A stretch of DNA of 22,822 nucleotides from JASJHI01 sp033791105 (GTDB lineage Bacteria; Actinomycetota; Acidimicrobiia; Acidimicrobiales; Ilumatobacteraceae). The notes under the pieces were generated by a model. The model saw only the letters and a program-made list of their open reading frames with translations, had not been told where the DNA came from and made no database searches. The position numbers were made by a program, and so were the translations under genes. Shown in pieces: positions 15,271 through 21,665 of the stretch; position 1 is the first letter of the stretch, and every line of letters starts with the position of its first letter. The stretch spans positions 1-22,822 of the forward strand of contig JASJHI010000340.1 of NCBI GenBank assembly GCA_033791105.1, in the 5' to 3' direction.

Positions 15271-16208
15271 AGTCGCCGCCCACGGCGAAGGAGGGTGACG
15301 AGGCCGACGAGGAGGTTGCCAAGAGCCGTCGGCGTACGACCTCTCGCCGCGAGCTGCAACGCAACCCCCGGTTCGAGGAGATCTCGCCGGACGTCGGCGA
15401 GCTCGACGAGGAAGCGCTCGACGACGCGATGGAGGAAGATCCTGACGAGACACTCGCACTGCTCGCCGATCTGACCGGCGCCACGGACCCAAAGCTACGC
15501 GAGCTCGCCCGTCGTCTGGCCGGCTCGCTGTTTCTCGATGTCTCCCGTCGTGGGCCGGCTCGTCCACGGGGTGTCGGATTGTTGCGCACACAGCCCTACC
15601 GGCCGGATCGCGGCGACATCGACCTCGACGCCTCGATCGACGCGCTCACTACGGCTCGCGCGGAGCGAATCGCGGTCGATCCCGCTGACCTTCGGGTGCA
15701 GGCGTGGAGCACCCCCGGCACCGCGATCTGTCTCGCCGTCGACCGCAGCGGCTCGATGGGCGGTCGCCCGCTGGCGACGGCGGCCGTTGCGGCGGCGGCC
15801 GTCGCCTGGCGCTCGCCCGAGGACTACTCGGTGCTGTCGTTCGGCAAGGAGATCATCGCCGCCAAGTCACAGCATCACGCGAAGTCGAATGAAGCTGTCG
15901 TCGACGCGGTGTTGGCGCTGCGGGGGTTCGGCACAACCGATGTGGCCGGCGCGCTCACTGCCGCCACCGAGCAACTCGGGCGTTCGCGGGCCGGACGAAA
16001 GATCGCGATTCTGCTCTCGGACTGCCGGGCGACGGAGCCCGGCGATCCCATCAGCGTCGCGGCGGGACTCGAGGAGCTGATCATCATCGCGCCAGAGTCC
16101 GACTCCGAGGAGGCGTCCGAACTCGCATCCCGAACGGGTGCCGCGATGGTCACCGTGGCGGGGCCGAGCGATGTGGCGCGCGCCATCGGTGTCGCCCTCG
16201 ACCGCTGA
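15180..16208 (+). CDS. VWA-domain (CoxE-like) protein, partner of MoxR ATPase
   Basis: The C-terminal half is a von Willebrand A domain with an intact MIDAS: DRSGSMGG (Asp188, Ser190, Ser192 if started at 15180), then the conserved Thr and Asp in FGTTDVAGAL, and LLSDCRATEPGD. The N-terminal half is charged and helical (LDEEALDDAMEEDPDETLALLADLTGATDPKLRELARRLAG). The start is uncertain. GTG 15180 overlaps the MoxR gene by 91 nt and gives 342 residues; ATG 15429 would be safer but cuts conserved-looking sequence. Immediately after MoxR, it forms the usual MoxR/VWA pair, where the VWA protein links the ATPase to its client. It converges on the LCP gene 18 bp away. Confidence 0.85.
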   Translation: MGVRVRSQRRRGRWWRGKSWRPEWGNDLQLKSPPTAKEGDEADEEVAKSRRRTTSRRELQRNPRFEEISPDVGELDEEALDDAMEEDPDETLALLADLTGATDPKLRELARRLAGSLFLDVSRRGPARPRGVGLLRTQPYRPDRGDIDLDASIDALTTARAERIAVDPADLRVQAWSTPGTAICLAVDRSGSMGGRPLATAAVAAAAVAWRSPEDYSVLSFGKEIIAAKSQHHAKSNEAVVDAVLALRGFGTTDVAGALTAATEQLGRSRAGRKIAILLSDCRATEPGDPISVAAGLEELIIIAPESDSEEASELASRTGAAMVTVAGPSDVARAIGVALDR

Positions 16209-16226
16209 TCGCATCTGACGTCAGCG
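16203..16226. terminator. Weak hairpin at the VWA/LCP convergent ends
   Basis: CGCTGA (16203-16208) pairs with TCAGCG (16221-16226) across 12 nt, between convergent stop codons 18 bp apart. A second palindrome, CTGACGTCAG, lies at 16215-16224. Only position favours termination. Confidence 0.3.
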
Positions 16227-17600
16227 TCAGCAGCGGATCGCGCTGTCGGGAACCACGCCGTAGAGGTTCTCGTCGACGATGACCGAAGGAACGTCCGGCG
16301 TCGTGTCGTCCTGGGCCGACTCGTCGGCGTCTCCGCCGTCGATGACCGCGACGGTGACGTCCTCGCCCTGTGCGATGACGACCTGCGGTTCGGTGGCATC
16401 TTCGTCGAACAGCTGGTCGGGGGCGCCGGCGATGGTCGCCTGGCCACGGAACACCGAAAGGATCGCTTGCATGTTGTCGCCGCCCGTCCGCGGTACGAGC
16501 ACCGCGTTGCCCTGGATCACATCGGGCCGTGCCTCGATCTGGTACGTCGTGATCTGCGTCGGGTCGATCGCGCTCATCACGCCGGCGAACTCGAGCATCC
16601 GGTCGATGGTGAGGCTGGGGTCGGTGACGATGTACTCCGAGTTCGTCTCGATCAACCCGCCGATGACGTCCGCGCTGAGGACGCCGGCCGAACGCAGGCT
16701 CTGTGTGACCCGGCGGAGGAAGTCCTGTTGACGAGAGATACGACCGAGGTCGCTCGTACCGTCGGTTGTCCATTCGCCGTCCTCGAACGACTGCATCGAG
16801 CGCGAGCGCACATAAGCGAGGGCATGGTCACCGTCGAAGTAGTAGCAGCCCGCCTCCGGCACGTTGAGTCCCGTCTTCACGTCGCGTACGGGGGTCTCGA
16901 ACGGGACACCGACTCCGTCGACGGCGTCGACGAGCGTCTTGAACGCGCAGAAGTCGATCTGGATCGTGTGGTCGGCGACGACGCCGAAGTTTTGGTAGAT
17001 CGTGTCGATCAACCGCTGCGAGTTGTTGCGTTCGTAGGCCACGTTGATCCGCTGTGAGCTGGAGCGGCCGGCGATGGTGACCCACAGATCGCGCGGGAAC
17101 GACAGCACGGCGGCCTGCGACGTCTCGGGATTGACACGCCACATCATGATCGTGTCGCTGCGCTCGCCGAATTCGGATCGGTCGCCGAACGCCGCCGCGT
17201 AGGGCGAGTCCGGGTCGATGCAGGAGTTGTTGTCGGCGCCGGTGACGAGGAAGTTCTTCGCAGCCGGCTCCGCGGGCGGGAACGTCGAGGGCGGTACGTC
17301 GGGCTCGTCCGCCCCGTCGTCGACAGTCGCGTCGCCGGCGTTGTCCGGTGAGGGCTCACCGGGAACGAATCCGGCGTCGGCGTTGGTGCGCGGGTCGATG
17401 ATCGCAGGAGCGATGTTCCGGTCCTCGAGCACGCGCTGGGCGGCGTAGATGCCGCCGGCCGCGGCGAAGCAGGCTATTGCGGTGATGAAAACGCCGACGA
17501 TCAGCAGGCGTTGCGGCCACGTCCGCCGATGCTTGCGCGCACGCGGGGCCGAGTCATCGGCGGCCGCGGGCTCTGCGGTGGAGGGGTCCTCGGTCGACAT
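16227..17600 (-). CDS. LytR-CpsA-Psr (LCP) family cell-wall glycopolymer ligase
   Basis: A 457-residue membrane-anchored enzyme of the class that attaches lipid-linked glycopolymers (in mycobacteria, arabinogalactan) to peptidoglycan. It has a cytoplasmic N terminus with a basic patch (RARKHRRTWPQR) and one membrane helix at about 32-54. An acidic/Pro linker reaches about residue 115. The LCP domain follows: NFLVTGADNN, RSDTIMMWRVN, LSFPRDLWVTI, RINVAYERN, and ALAYVRSR with LGRISRQQDFLRRV. These carry the Asp/Arg residues that bind the polyprenyl phosphate. The C-terminal tail is acidic and ends DSAIRC. A TATCGT -10 lies 8 nt upstream of the ATG. It follows the L,D-transpeptidase gene by 71 bp, fitting a cell-wall cluster. 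The polymer is unknown. Confidence 0.93.
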   Translation of the reverse strand: MSTEDPSTAEPAAADDSAPRARKHRRTWPQRLLIVGVFITAIACFAAAGGIYAAQRVLEDRNIAPAIIDPRTNADAGFVPGEPSPDNAGDATVDDGADEPDVPPSTFPPAEPAAKNFLVTGADNNSCIDPDSPYAAAFGDRSEFGERSDTIMMWRVNPETSQAAVLSFPRDLWVTIAGRSSSQRINVAYERNNSQRLIDTIYQNFGVVADHTIQIDFCAFKTLVDAVDGVGVPFETPVRDVKTGLNVPEAGCYYFDGDHALAYVRSRSMQSFEDGEWTTDGTSDLGRISRQQDFLRRVTQSLRSAGVLSADVIGGLIETNSEYIVTDPSLTIDRMLEFAGVMSAIDPTQITTYQIEARPDVIQGNAVLVPRTGGDNMQAILSVFRGQATIAGAPDQLFDEDATEPQVVIAQGEDVTVAVIDGGDADESAQDDTTPDVPSVIVDENLYGVVPDSAIRC

Positions 17601-17608
17601 TCAGGGCG

Positions 17609-17614
17609 ACGATA
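17609..17614 (-). promoter_or_regulatory. Leaderless-type -10 hexamer of the LCP gene
   Basis: TATCGT on the minus strand, 8 nt from ATG 17600. It follows the hairpin 17642-17671, so the LCP gene can have its own promoter. Confidence 0.45.
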
Positions 17615-17641
17615 TCGGCGTCGCTCGATCATGGTCCCGCG

Positions 17642-17671
17642 GCCGGCGAGCCGAGTCTCGGGATCGCCGGC
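17642..17671 (-). terminator. Hairpin directly after the L,D-transpeptidase stop
   Basis: GCCGGCGA (17642-17649) pairs with TCGCCGGC (17664-17671), an 8-bp stem with a small inner stem (CCGA/TCGG). It abuts the stop codon at 17672. No T-tract; likely a terminator or attenuator before the LCP gene. Confidence 0.5.
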
Positions 17672-18364
17672 TCAGGCCAGCGTGACGACCTTCGTGCCGA
17701 CGTACGCCCAGTTCCACATCCAGATCGCGTCCGGGATGGCCTGGCGGACACAGCCACCGGAGAGCGCCTGACCCAACTGCGACACCGACTGGACCGGCCG
17801 GCCGTATTGGGTCGGGATCTCGTGGAACCCGATGTTGCCGCCGCGTGCGCCGTGCGCGAACCGCACCATGTAGCCCCACTTGATCGTCGGGTTGTTGATC
17901 GAGTACGTGTACCGCGATCGCGAAAAGACTTGGTACGTGCCGGGGCGGGGATCGAGCGGGGTCTGGCGACCGGACACGCGATGTGTCTTGATCATGTTGC
18001 CGGCCGAGTCGATCACCCAGAGGCGTTGCCTCGACTTGGAGTACACGACGCGGCGACCCGTACCGGAGTTTGCCGGCACGACCCACTCGGGTGGGATCGG
18101 CGGCGGCGGGACCGGTTCTACCTGGACCTGCTCCTTGCCGGTGCGCGGAGACAGGGTCACATCGGCGTCGGCGGCACCGTCGATCACCAGTGGTGGGAGC
18201 GTGGTCGCAGGTGGCGGCGCCTCGCTCAGCGTGTCGACCGGCTCGGCGGCTGTGTCGGGTGGTGCCGTGTCCGGTGCAGGTGTGGACGCATCCGTCGGCG
18301 TTCCGAGCGCGAGCACCGTCGCGAAGGTGGCCACCGCGGCGACAAGCCCCAACTTGGTTCGCAT
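17672..18364 (-). CDS. Secreted L,D-transpeptidase (YkuD domain)
   Basis: A 230-residue exported peptidoglycan cross-linking enzyme. Residues 1-27 are a signal peptide (MRTKLGLVAAVATFATVLAL..., cleavage near TDAS). Residues 28-95 are a Pro/Thr/Ala-rich wall-spanning linker. The YkuD domain spans about 100-230. It contains His181 (GFHEIPTQ) and the catalytic nucleophile Cys205 in SGGCVR, in the place of the common S(H/x)GC(V/I)R. The family forms 3-3 cross-links in the wall. ATG 18364 is supported by the signal peptide. A perfect TGTGA-N6-TCACA site lies 27 bp upstream, and a TACGCT -10 lies 8 nt upstream, so control by a CRP-family protein is likely. The next gene on the strand is an LCP ligase. 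Confidence 0.93.
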   Translation of the reverse strand: MRTKLGLVAAVATFATVLALGTPTDASTPAPDTAPPDTAAEPVDTLSEAPPPATTLPPLVIDGAADADVTLSPRTGKEQVQVEPVPPPPIPPEWVVPANSGTGRRVVYSKSRQRLWVIDSAGNMIKTHRVSGRQTPLDPRPGTYQVFSRSRYTYSINNPTIKWGYMVRFAHGARGGNIGFHEIPTQYGRPVQSVSQLGQALSGGCVRQAIPDAIWMWNWAYVGTKVVTLA

Positions 18365-18372
18365 GAACGACG

Positions 18373-18378
18373 AGCGTA
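18373..18378 (-). promoter_or_regulatory. -10 hexamer of the L,D-transpeptidase gene
   Basis: TACGCT on the minus strand, 8 nt from ATG 18364; the transcript would have almost no leader. Confidence 0.45.
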
Positions 18379-18390
18379 CCCCAGGCAGGT

Positions 18391-18406
18391 TGTGACCAGC
18401 GTCACA
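18391..18406. promoter_or_regulatory. CRP/GlxR-type binding site (TGTGA-N6-TCACA)
   Basis: TGTGACCAGCGTCACA is a perfect 16-bp inverted repeat that matches the CRP-family consensus exactly. Its centre lies about 34 bp upstream of the L,D-transpeptidase start, overlapping the -35 position, in the gap after valS. At that place it could repress or act as a class II activator site. Confidence 0.65.
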
Positions 18407-18436
18407 GAAGCGCGAAACTCCTGGGCAACGGCCGCG

Positions 18437-20995
18437 TCAGGTGGTCTCGGAGAGGATCACCGTGCAGTCGAAGGCGTCGCCGTCGAGGAGGGAAATCGCG
18501 CCGATCGAACCGGCGTCGCACAGGTCGGCTTGGCCGGCCGCGAGCGCAGCCAGCGCAGCGGTCGGTGCGGTGACCGCGAGGTGGTCGACCGACGACCGTT
18601 GGCTCTGCTTCGCCTCGGTCTTGGCGCGGCGGACGCGGGTGAGCACCTCGATCACGGGATCGACCAGATCGGGATCCCCGTCGAGGGCGGACGGGATCGG
18701 CCAGGCCGCCCGATGCACACTTCCGGACTGCCACCAGCTCCAGGCCTCCTCGGTCGCGAACGGCAGCAGTGGCGCGAACATTCGCTGAATCGTGCTGAGC
18801 GCGTCGGCGAGAGCGGTTCTGGCCGATGCCGCGGCGTCAGCGCCGCGCGATTCGTACGCCCGGCCCTTGACCAATTCGACGTAGTTGTCGCAGAACCACC
18901 AAAAGAACTCCTCGGTGCGTTCGAGCGCGCGGGCATAGTCGTAGTCCTCGAACGCTGCGGTCGCCTCGGCGATGACTGCGTCGAGTTTCGCCAGCATCGA
19001 ACGGTCGACAGGATCGGTGACGACATTCGCCAGATCTCGATCGGGTGCACCACCGCTTACCTCGGCGTCTCCGAAGCCGAGCACGAACTTGGAGACGTTG
19101 AGCAGCTTGTTGGCGAGCTTGCGGCCGACCTTCATCTGATCTTCGCTGAAGGCGGTGTCGACGCCCGGCCGTGCCGATGTCGCCCAGTATCGAACGGCGT
19201 CGGTGCCGTGTCGGTCGAAGAGGTCCAGCGGCGTGACGACGTTGCCCTTCGACTTCGACATCTTCTTGCGGTCGGGGTCGAGGATCCACCCGGACAACGC
19301 AGCATGTCGCCATGGCGCCTGGTCGAATTCGAAGTTGCTGCGGACGACGGTGGAGAACAGCCAGGTGCGGATGATGTCGTGGCCCTGCGGTCGGAGATCC
19401 ATCGGGAATACACGGTCGAACAGGTCGGGGTCTTCCTCCCACCGTCCCGCGATCTCCGGACTCATCGACGATGTCGCCCACGTGTCGAAGACATCGGGGT
19501 CGCCGACGAACCCGCCGGGCACGCCGCGCTGGTCGGCCGTGTAGCCGTCTGGCACGTCGATCGACGGGTCGATCGGCAGCTCGGACTCGGCGGGCAACAG
19601 CGGCTCGTCGTGGATCGGCTCGCCATCCTCGTCGAGGGGGTACCACACCGGGATCGGCGGACCGAAGAAGCGTTGGCGGCTGACGAGCCAGTCGCCGTTG
19701 AGGCCCTCGACCCAATTGTCGTAGCGATGCTGCATGTGAGCCGGGTGCCAGGTGACCTCCCCGCCGCGGGCGACGAGTTGGGTTCGGAGGTCGGCGTCGC
19801 GGCCGCCGTTGCGGATGTACCACTGGCGCGAGGTGACGATCTCGAGCGGGCGTTCGCCGCGCTCGTAGAATTTGACCGGGTGCTGGATTGCGCGAACGTC
19901 GCCGATCAGCGCGCCCGCCTCGGTGAGCTGCTCGACGACCGCTCGTTGCGCCTGCTTTGCGCTGAGTCCCGCAATCGTCCCGTAGGCCTCCGCGTCGACA
20001 TCATCGGGTGCGTCGGGGAGGATTCGTCCGTCGCGACCGATGATCGGCCGCATCGGAAGGTCGAGCTCGCGCCACCATGTGACGTCGGTGGCATCACCGA
20101 ACGTGCAGATCATGGCGATGCCCGTGCCCTTGTCGGGTTCAGCCAGTTCGTGGGCGACGACCGGCACTTCGACGCCATAGAGCGGGGTCCGCACCGTGGT
20201 GCCGAACGACGCCCGGTAGCGGTCGTCATCAGGATGGGCGACGAGCGCAACGCAGGCCGCCAGCAGTTCGGGTCTCGTCGTGTCGATCTCGATCGCTCCG
20301 TCGGCGCCGGCGCGCTGGAACGCGATCTTGTGATAGGCGCCCGGACGATCGCGGTCCTCCAACTCGGCCTGTGCGACGGCCGTACGGAAGTCGATGTCCC
20401 ACAGCGTCGGCGCTTCTTGGCTGTAGGCCTCGCCCCGATCGATGTTGCGCAGGAAGGCCCGCTGGCTCGCCCGCCGCGACCGTTCGCCGATCGTGGTGTA
20501 GTGATGATTCCAGTCGACCGACAGCCCGAGCCGGCGGAACAACTCCTCGAAGATCTTCTCGTCGATCTCGATCAGTTCGGCGCAGAGCTCGAGGAAGTTC
20601 GGCCGCGAGATCGGCACGGCATGGTGCTTCTTCGGAGGGTCACCTCGGAACGGCGGTTCGAACCCGTCGTGGTACGGCTGGCTCGGGTCGCAGCGCACCC
20701 CGTAGTAGTTCTGGACACGACGTTCGGTCGGTAGCCCGTTGTCGTCCCACCCCATCGGGTAGAAGACCGACTTGCCCGACATGCGCTGGTATCGCGCGAT
20801 CGTGTCGGTGTGGGTGTAGCTGAACACATGGCCCATGTGCAGCGAGCCACTGACCGTGGGCGGCGGCGTGTCGATGGAGAAGACCTGCTCGCGGGGTACC
20901 GAAGCGTCGAATCGGTAGATGCCATCGGTGTCCCACTGGTCGGCCCAGCGAGCCTCGATGCCGTCGAGCGTCGGCTTGTCGGGGATCTTCGCCAT
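18437..20995 (-). CDS. valS: Valyl-tRNA synthetase, archaeal-like type
   Basis: A class I aminoacyl-tRNA synthetase of 852 residues that charges tRNA-Val. The HIGH motif is HMGH at 53-56 (PPPTVSGSLHMGH) and the KMSKS loop is DRKKMSKSKGN near residue 575. The editing domain lies between (TTRPELLAACVALVAHPDDDRY). The segment after HIGH reads MGWDDNGLPTERRVQNYYGV, where most bacterial enzymes have PGxDHAGIATQ. That marks the archaeal-like group (HAMAP type 2). It lacks the long C-terminal coiled-coil arm of the E. coli enzyme (951 aa). A TAGCCT -10 lies 8 nt upstream of the ATG. The gene stands upstream of the L,D-transpeptidase gene on the same strand. Confidence 0.96.
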   Translation of the reverse strand: MAKIPDKPTLDGIEARWADQWDTDGIYRFDASVPREQVFSIDTPPPTVSGSLHMGHVFSYTHTDTIARYQRMSGKSVFYPMGWDDNGLPTERRVQNYYGVRCDPSQPYHDGFEPPFRGDPPKKHHAVPISRPNFLELCAELIEIDEKIFEELFRRLGLSVDWNHHYTTIGERSRRASQRAFLRNIDRGEAYSQEAPTLWDIDFRTAVAQAELEDRDRPGAYHKIAFQRAGADGAIEIDTTRPELLAACVALVAHPDDDRYRASFGTTVRTPLYGVEVPVVAHELAEPDKGTGIAMICTFGDATDVTWWRELDLPMRPIIGRDGRILPDAPDDVDAEAYGTIAGLSAKQAQRAVVEQLTEAGALIGDVRAIQHPVKFYERGERPLEIVTSRQWYIRNGGRDADLRTQLVARGGEVTWHPAHMQHRYDNWVEGLNGDWLVSRQRFFGPPIPVWYPLDEDGEPIHDEPLLPAESELPIDPSIDVPDGYTADQRGVPGGFVGDPDVFDTWATSSMSPEIAGRWEEDPDLFDRVFPMDLRPQGHDIIRTWLFSTVVRSNFEFDQAPWRHAALSGWILDPDRKKMSKSKGNVVTPLDLFDRHGTDAVRYWATSARPGVDTAFSEDQMKVGRKLANKLLNVSKFVLGFGDAEVSGGAPDRDLANVVTDPVDRSMLAKLDAVIAEATAAFEDYDYARALERTEEFFWWFCDNYVELVKGRAYESRGADAAASARTALADALSTIQRMFAPLLPFATEEAWSWWQSGSVHRAAWPIPSALDGDPDLVDPVIEVLTRVRRAKTEAKQSQRSSVDHLAVTAPTAALAALAAGQADLCDAGSIGAISLLDGDAFDCTVILSETT

Positions 20996-21003
20996 AGGTG
21001 GCG

Positions 21004-21009
21004 AGGCTA
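21004..21009 (-). promoter_or_regulatory. -10 hexamer of valS
   Basis: TAGCCT on the minus strand, 8 nt from ATG 20995. It lies downstream of the 21026-21056 hairpin, so valS is probably transcribed on its own. Confidence 0.45.
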
Positions 21010-21025
21010 CCGACGTCGACGCGAG

Positions 21026-21056
21026 CGACCCTCCCGCGTTGAACGCGGGAGGGTCG
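21026..21056 (-). terminator. Strong hairpin between the Ddn-family gene and valS
   Basis: A 13-bp perfect stem (21026-21038 with 21044-21056) and a 5-nt loop; the duplex symmetry extends to 15 bp per arm around one central base. It lies on the 3' side of the Ddn-family gene and just upstream of the valS -10. No T-tract. The position supports terminating the reductase transcript. Confidence 0.7.
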
Positions 21057-21075
21057 GAACGAGGCGTATCGGTTT

Positions 21076-21128
21076 CGGGCGGGGGGCGGGCCTCCTGGGG
21101 GAGGACGGAGGCCGCCGCGACCCGCCCG
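21076..21128 (-). terminator. Second, nested hairpin directly after the Ddn-family gene
   Basis: Outer stem CGGGCGGG (21076-21083) with CCCGCCCG (21121-21128). Inside it, GGCCTCC (21089-21095) pairs with GGAGGCC (21107-21113). It begins 5 nt after the stop codon at 21134-21136, and together with 21026-21056 forms a tandem terminator. Confidence 0.5.
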
Positions 21129-21133
21129 ACCGT

Positions 21134-21565
21134 TCAGGCTCGTTCGAGGACGACGACGGGGATTTCCCGGTCGCCGGCCGTCTTCTCGTATTCGGCGAAC
21201 GCGGACTGGTTCGCCTTCTGGGTGTCCCAGATCGCGGTGCGCTCGTCACCGGATACGACGACGGCGTTGACTTCGAACGATTCGGTGCCGAGTTCGACCG
21301 AACCCTTCGGATTCGCGACGACGTTGTAGTACCAGTCGGGGTGAGTCGTGGCGCCCGCCTTCGAGGCGAAGATGGCGATACGTCCGCCGAGATCCTGATA
21401 GGCGAGCGGGTTGAGCCGCTCCTTACCCGACTTCGCGCCCGTGGAGTGGAGGATCAAGATCGGTATTCCCTCGAACATCCCACCGACCACACCGTCGTTC
21501 GCTCGAAAGTCGGCGATGACCTGCTTGTTCATCTCGTTGGGATCGAAGGGTGCGCCGTCGCTCAT
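21134..21565 (-). CDS. Ddn-family F420-dependent nitroreductase/quinone reductase
   Basis: A 143-residue protein of the deazaflavin-dependent nitroreductase family (split-barrel fold, DUF385). Motifs in order: IPILILHSTGAKSGKERLNPLAY, which includes the usual TxGxKSGKxRxxPL phosphate-binding loop for F420, then ASKAGATTHPDWYYNVVANPKGSVEL, then the acidic C-terminal helix region (WDTQKANQSAFAEYEKTAGDREIPVVVLERA). The family reduces quinones and nitro compounds with F420H2. ATG 21565 begins MSDGAPFDPNEMNKQ, a typical start; an ATG 11 codons upstream is possible. It is divergent from cysS (100-bp gap) and ends in a tandem hairpin region. The presence of F420 metabolism fits an actinobacterial host. 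Confidence 0.92.
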   Translation of the reverse strand: MSDGAPFDPNEMNKQVIADFRANDGVVGGMFEGIPILILHSTGAKSGKERLNPLAYQDLGGRIAIFASKAGATTHPDWYYNVVANPKGSVELGTESFEVNAVVVSGDERTAIWDTQKANQSAFAEYEKTAGDREIPVVVLERA

Positions 21566-21652
21566 GGACGGGTACAACGCCGGCCGTCGGCGGGACATTC
21601 CCGTTCATCCGCATTCTCGCGAAACCATCCGCCGGCGGCCGGGGCGCGCTCG

Positions 21653-21658
21653 TAGGAT
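21653..21658 (+). promoter_or_regulatory. Leaderless-type -10 hexamer of cysS
   Basis: TAGGAT followed by 7 nt (CGCGGCT) and GTG 21666. It supports GTG 21666 as the start and a leaderless transcript. Confidence 0.5.
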
Positions 21659-21665
21659 CGCGGCT

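Noticed and set aside
17807..20734. A 975-codon open frame on the plus strand opposite valS and the L,D-transpeptidase gene
   Set aside because: It is antisense to clear genes, has Arg/Asp/Gly-biased composition from high GC, and shows no domain.
20996..21133. T-box riboswitch upstream of valS
   Set aside because: The gap is too short, no T-box sequence or specifier loop is visible, and a -10 hexamer lies 8 nt before the start codon.
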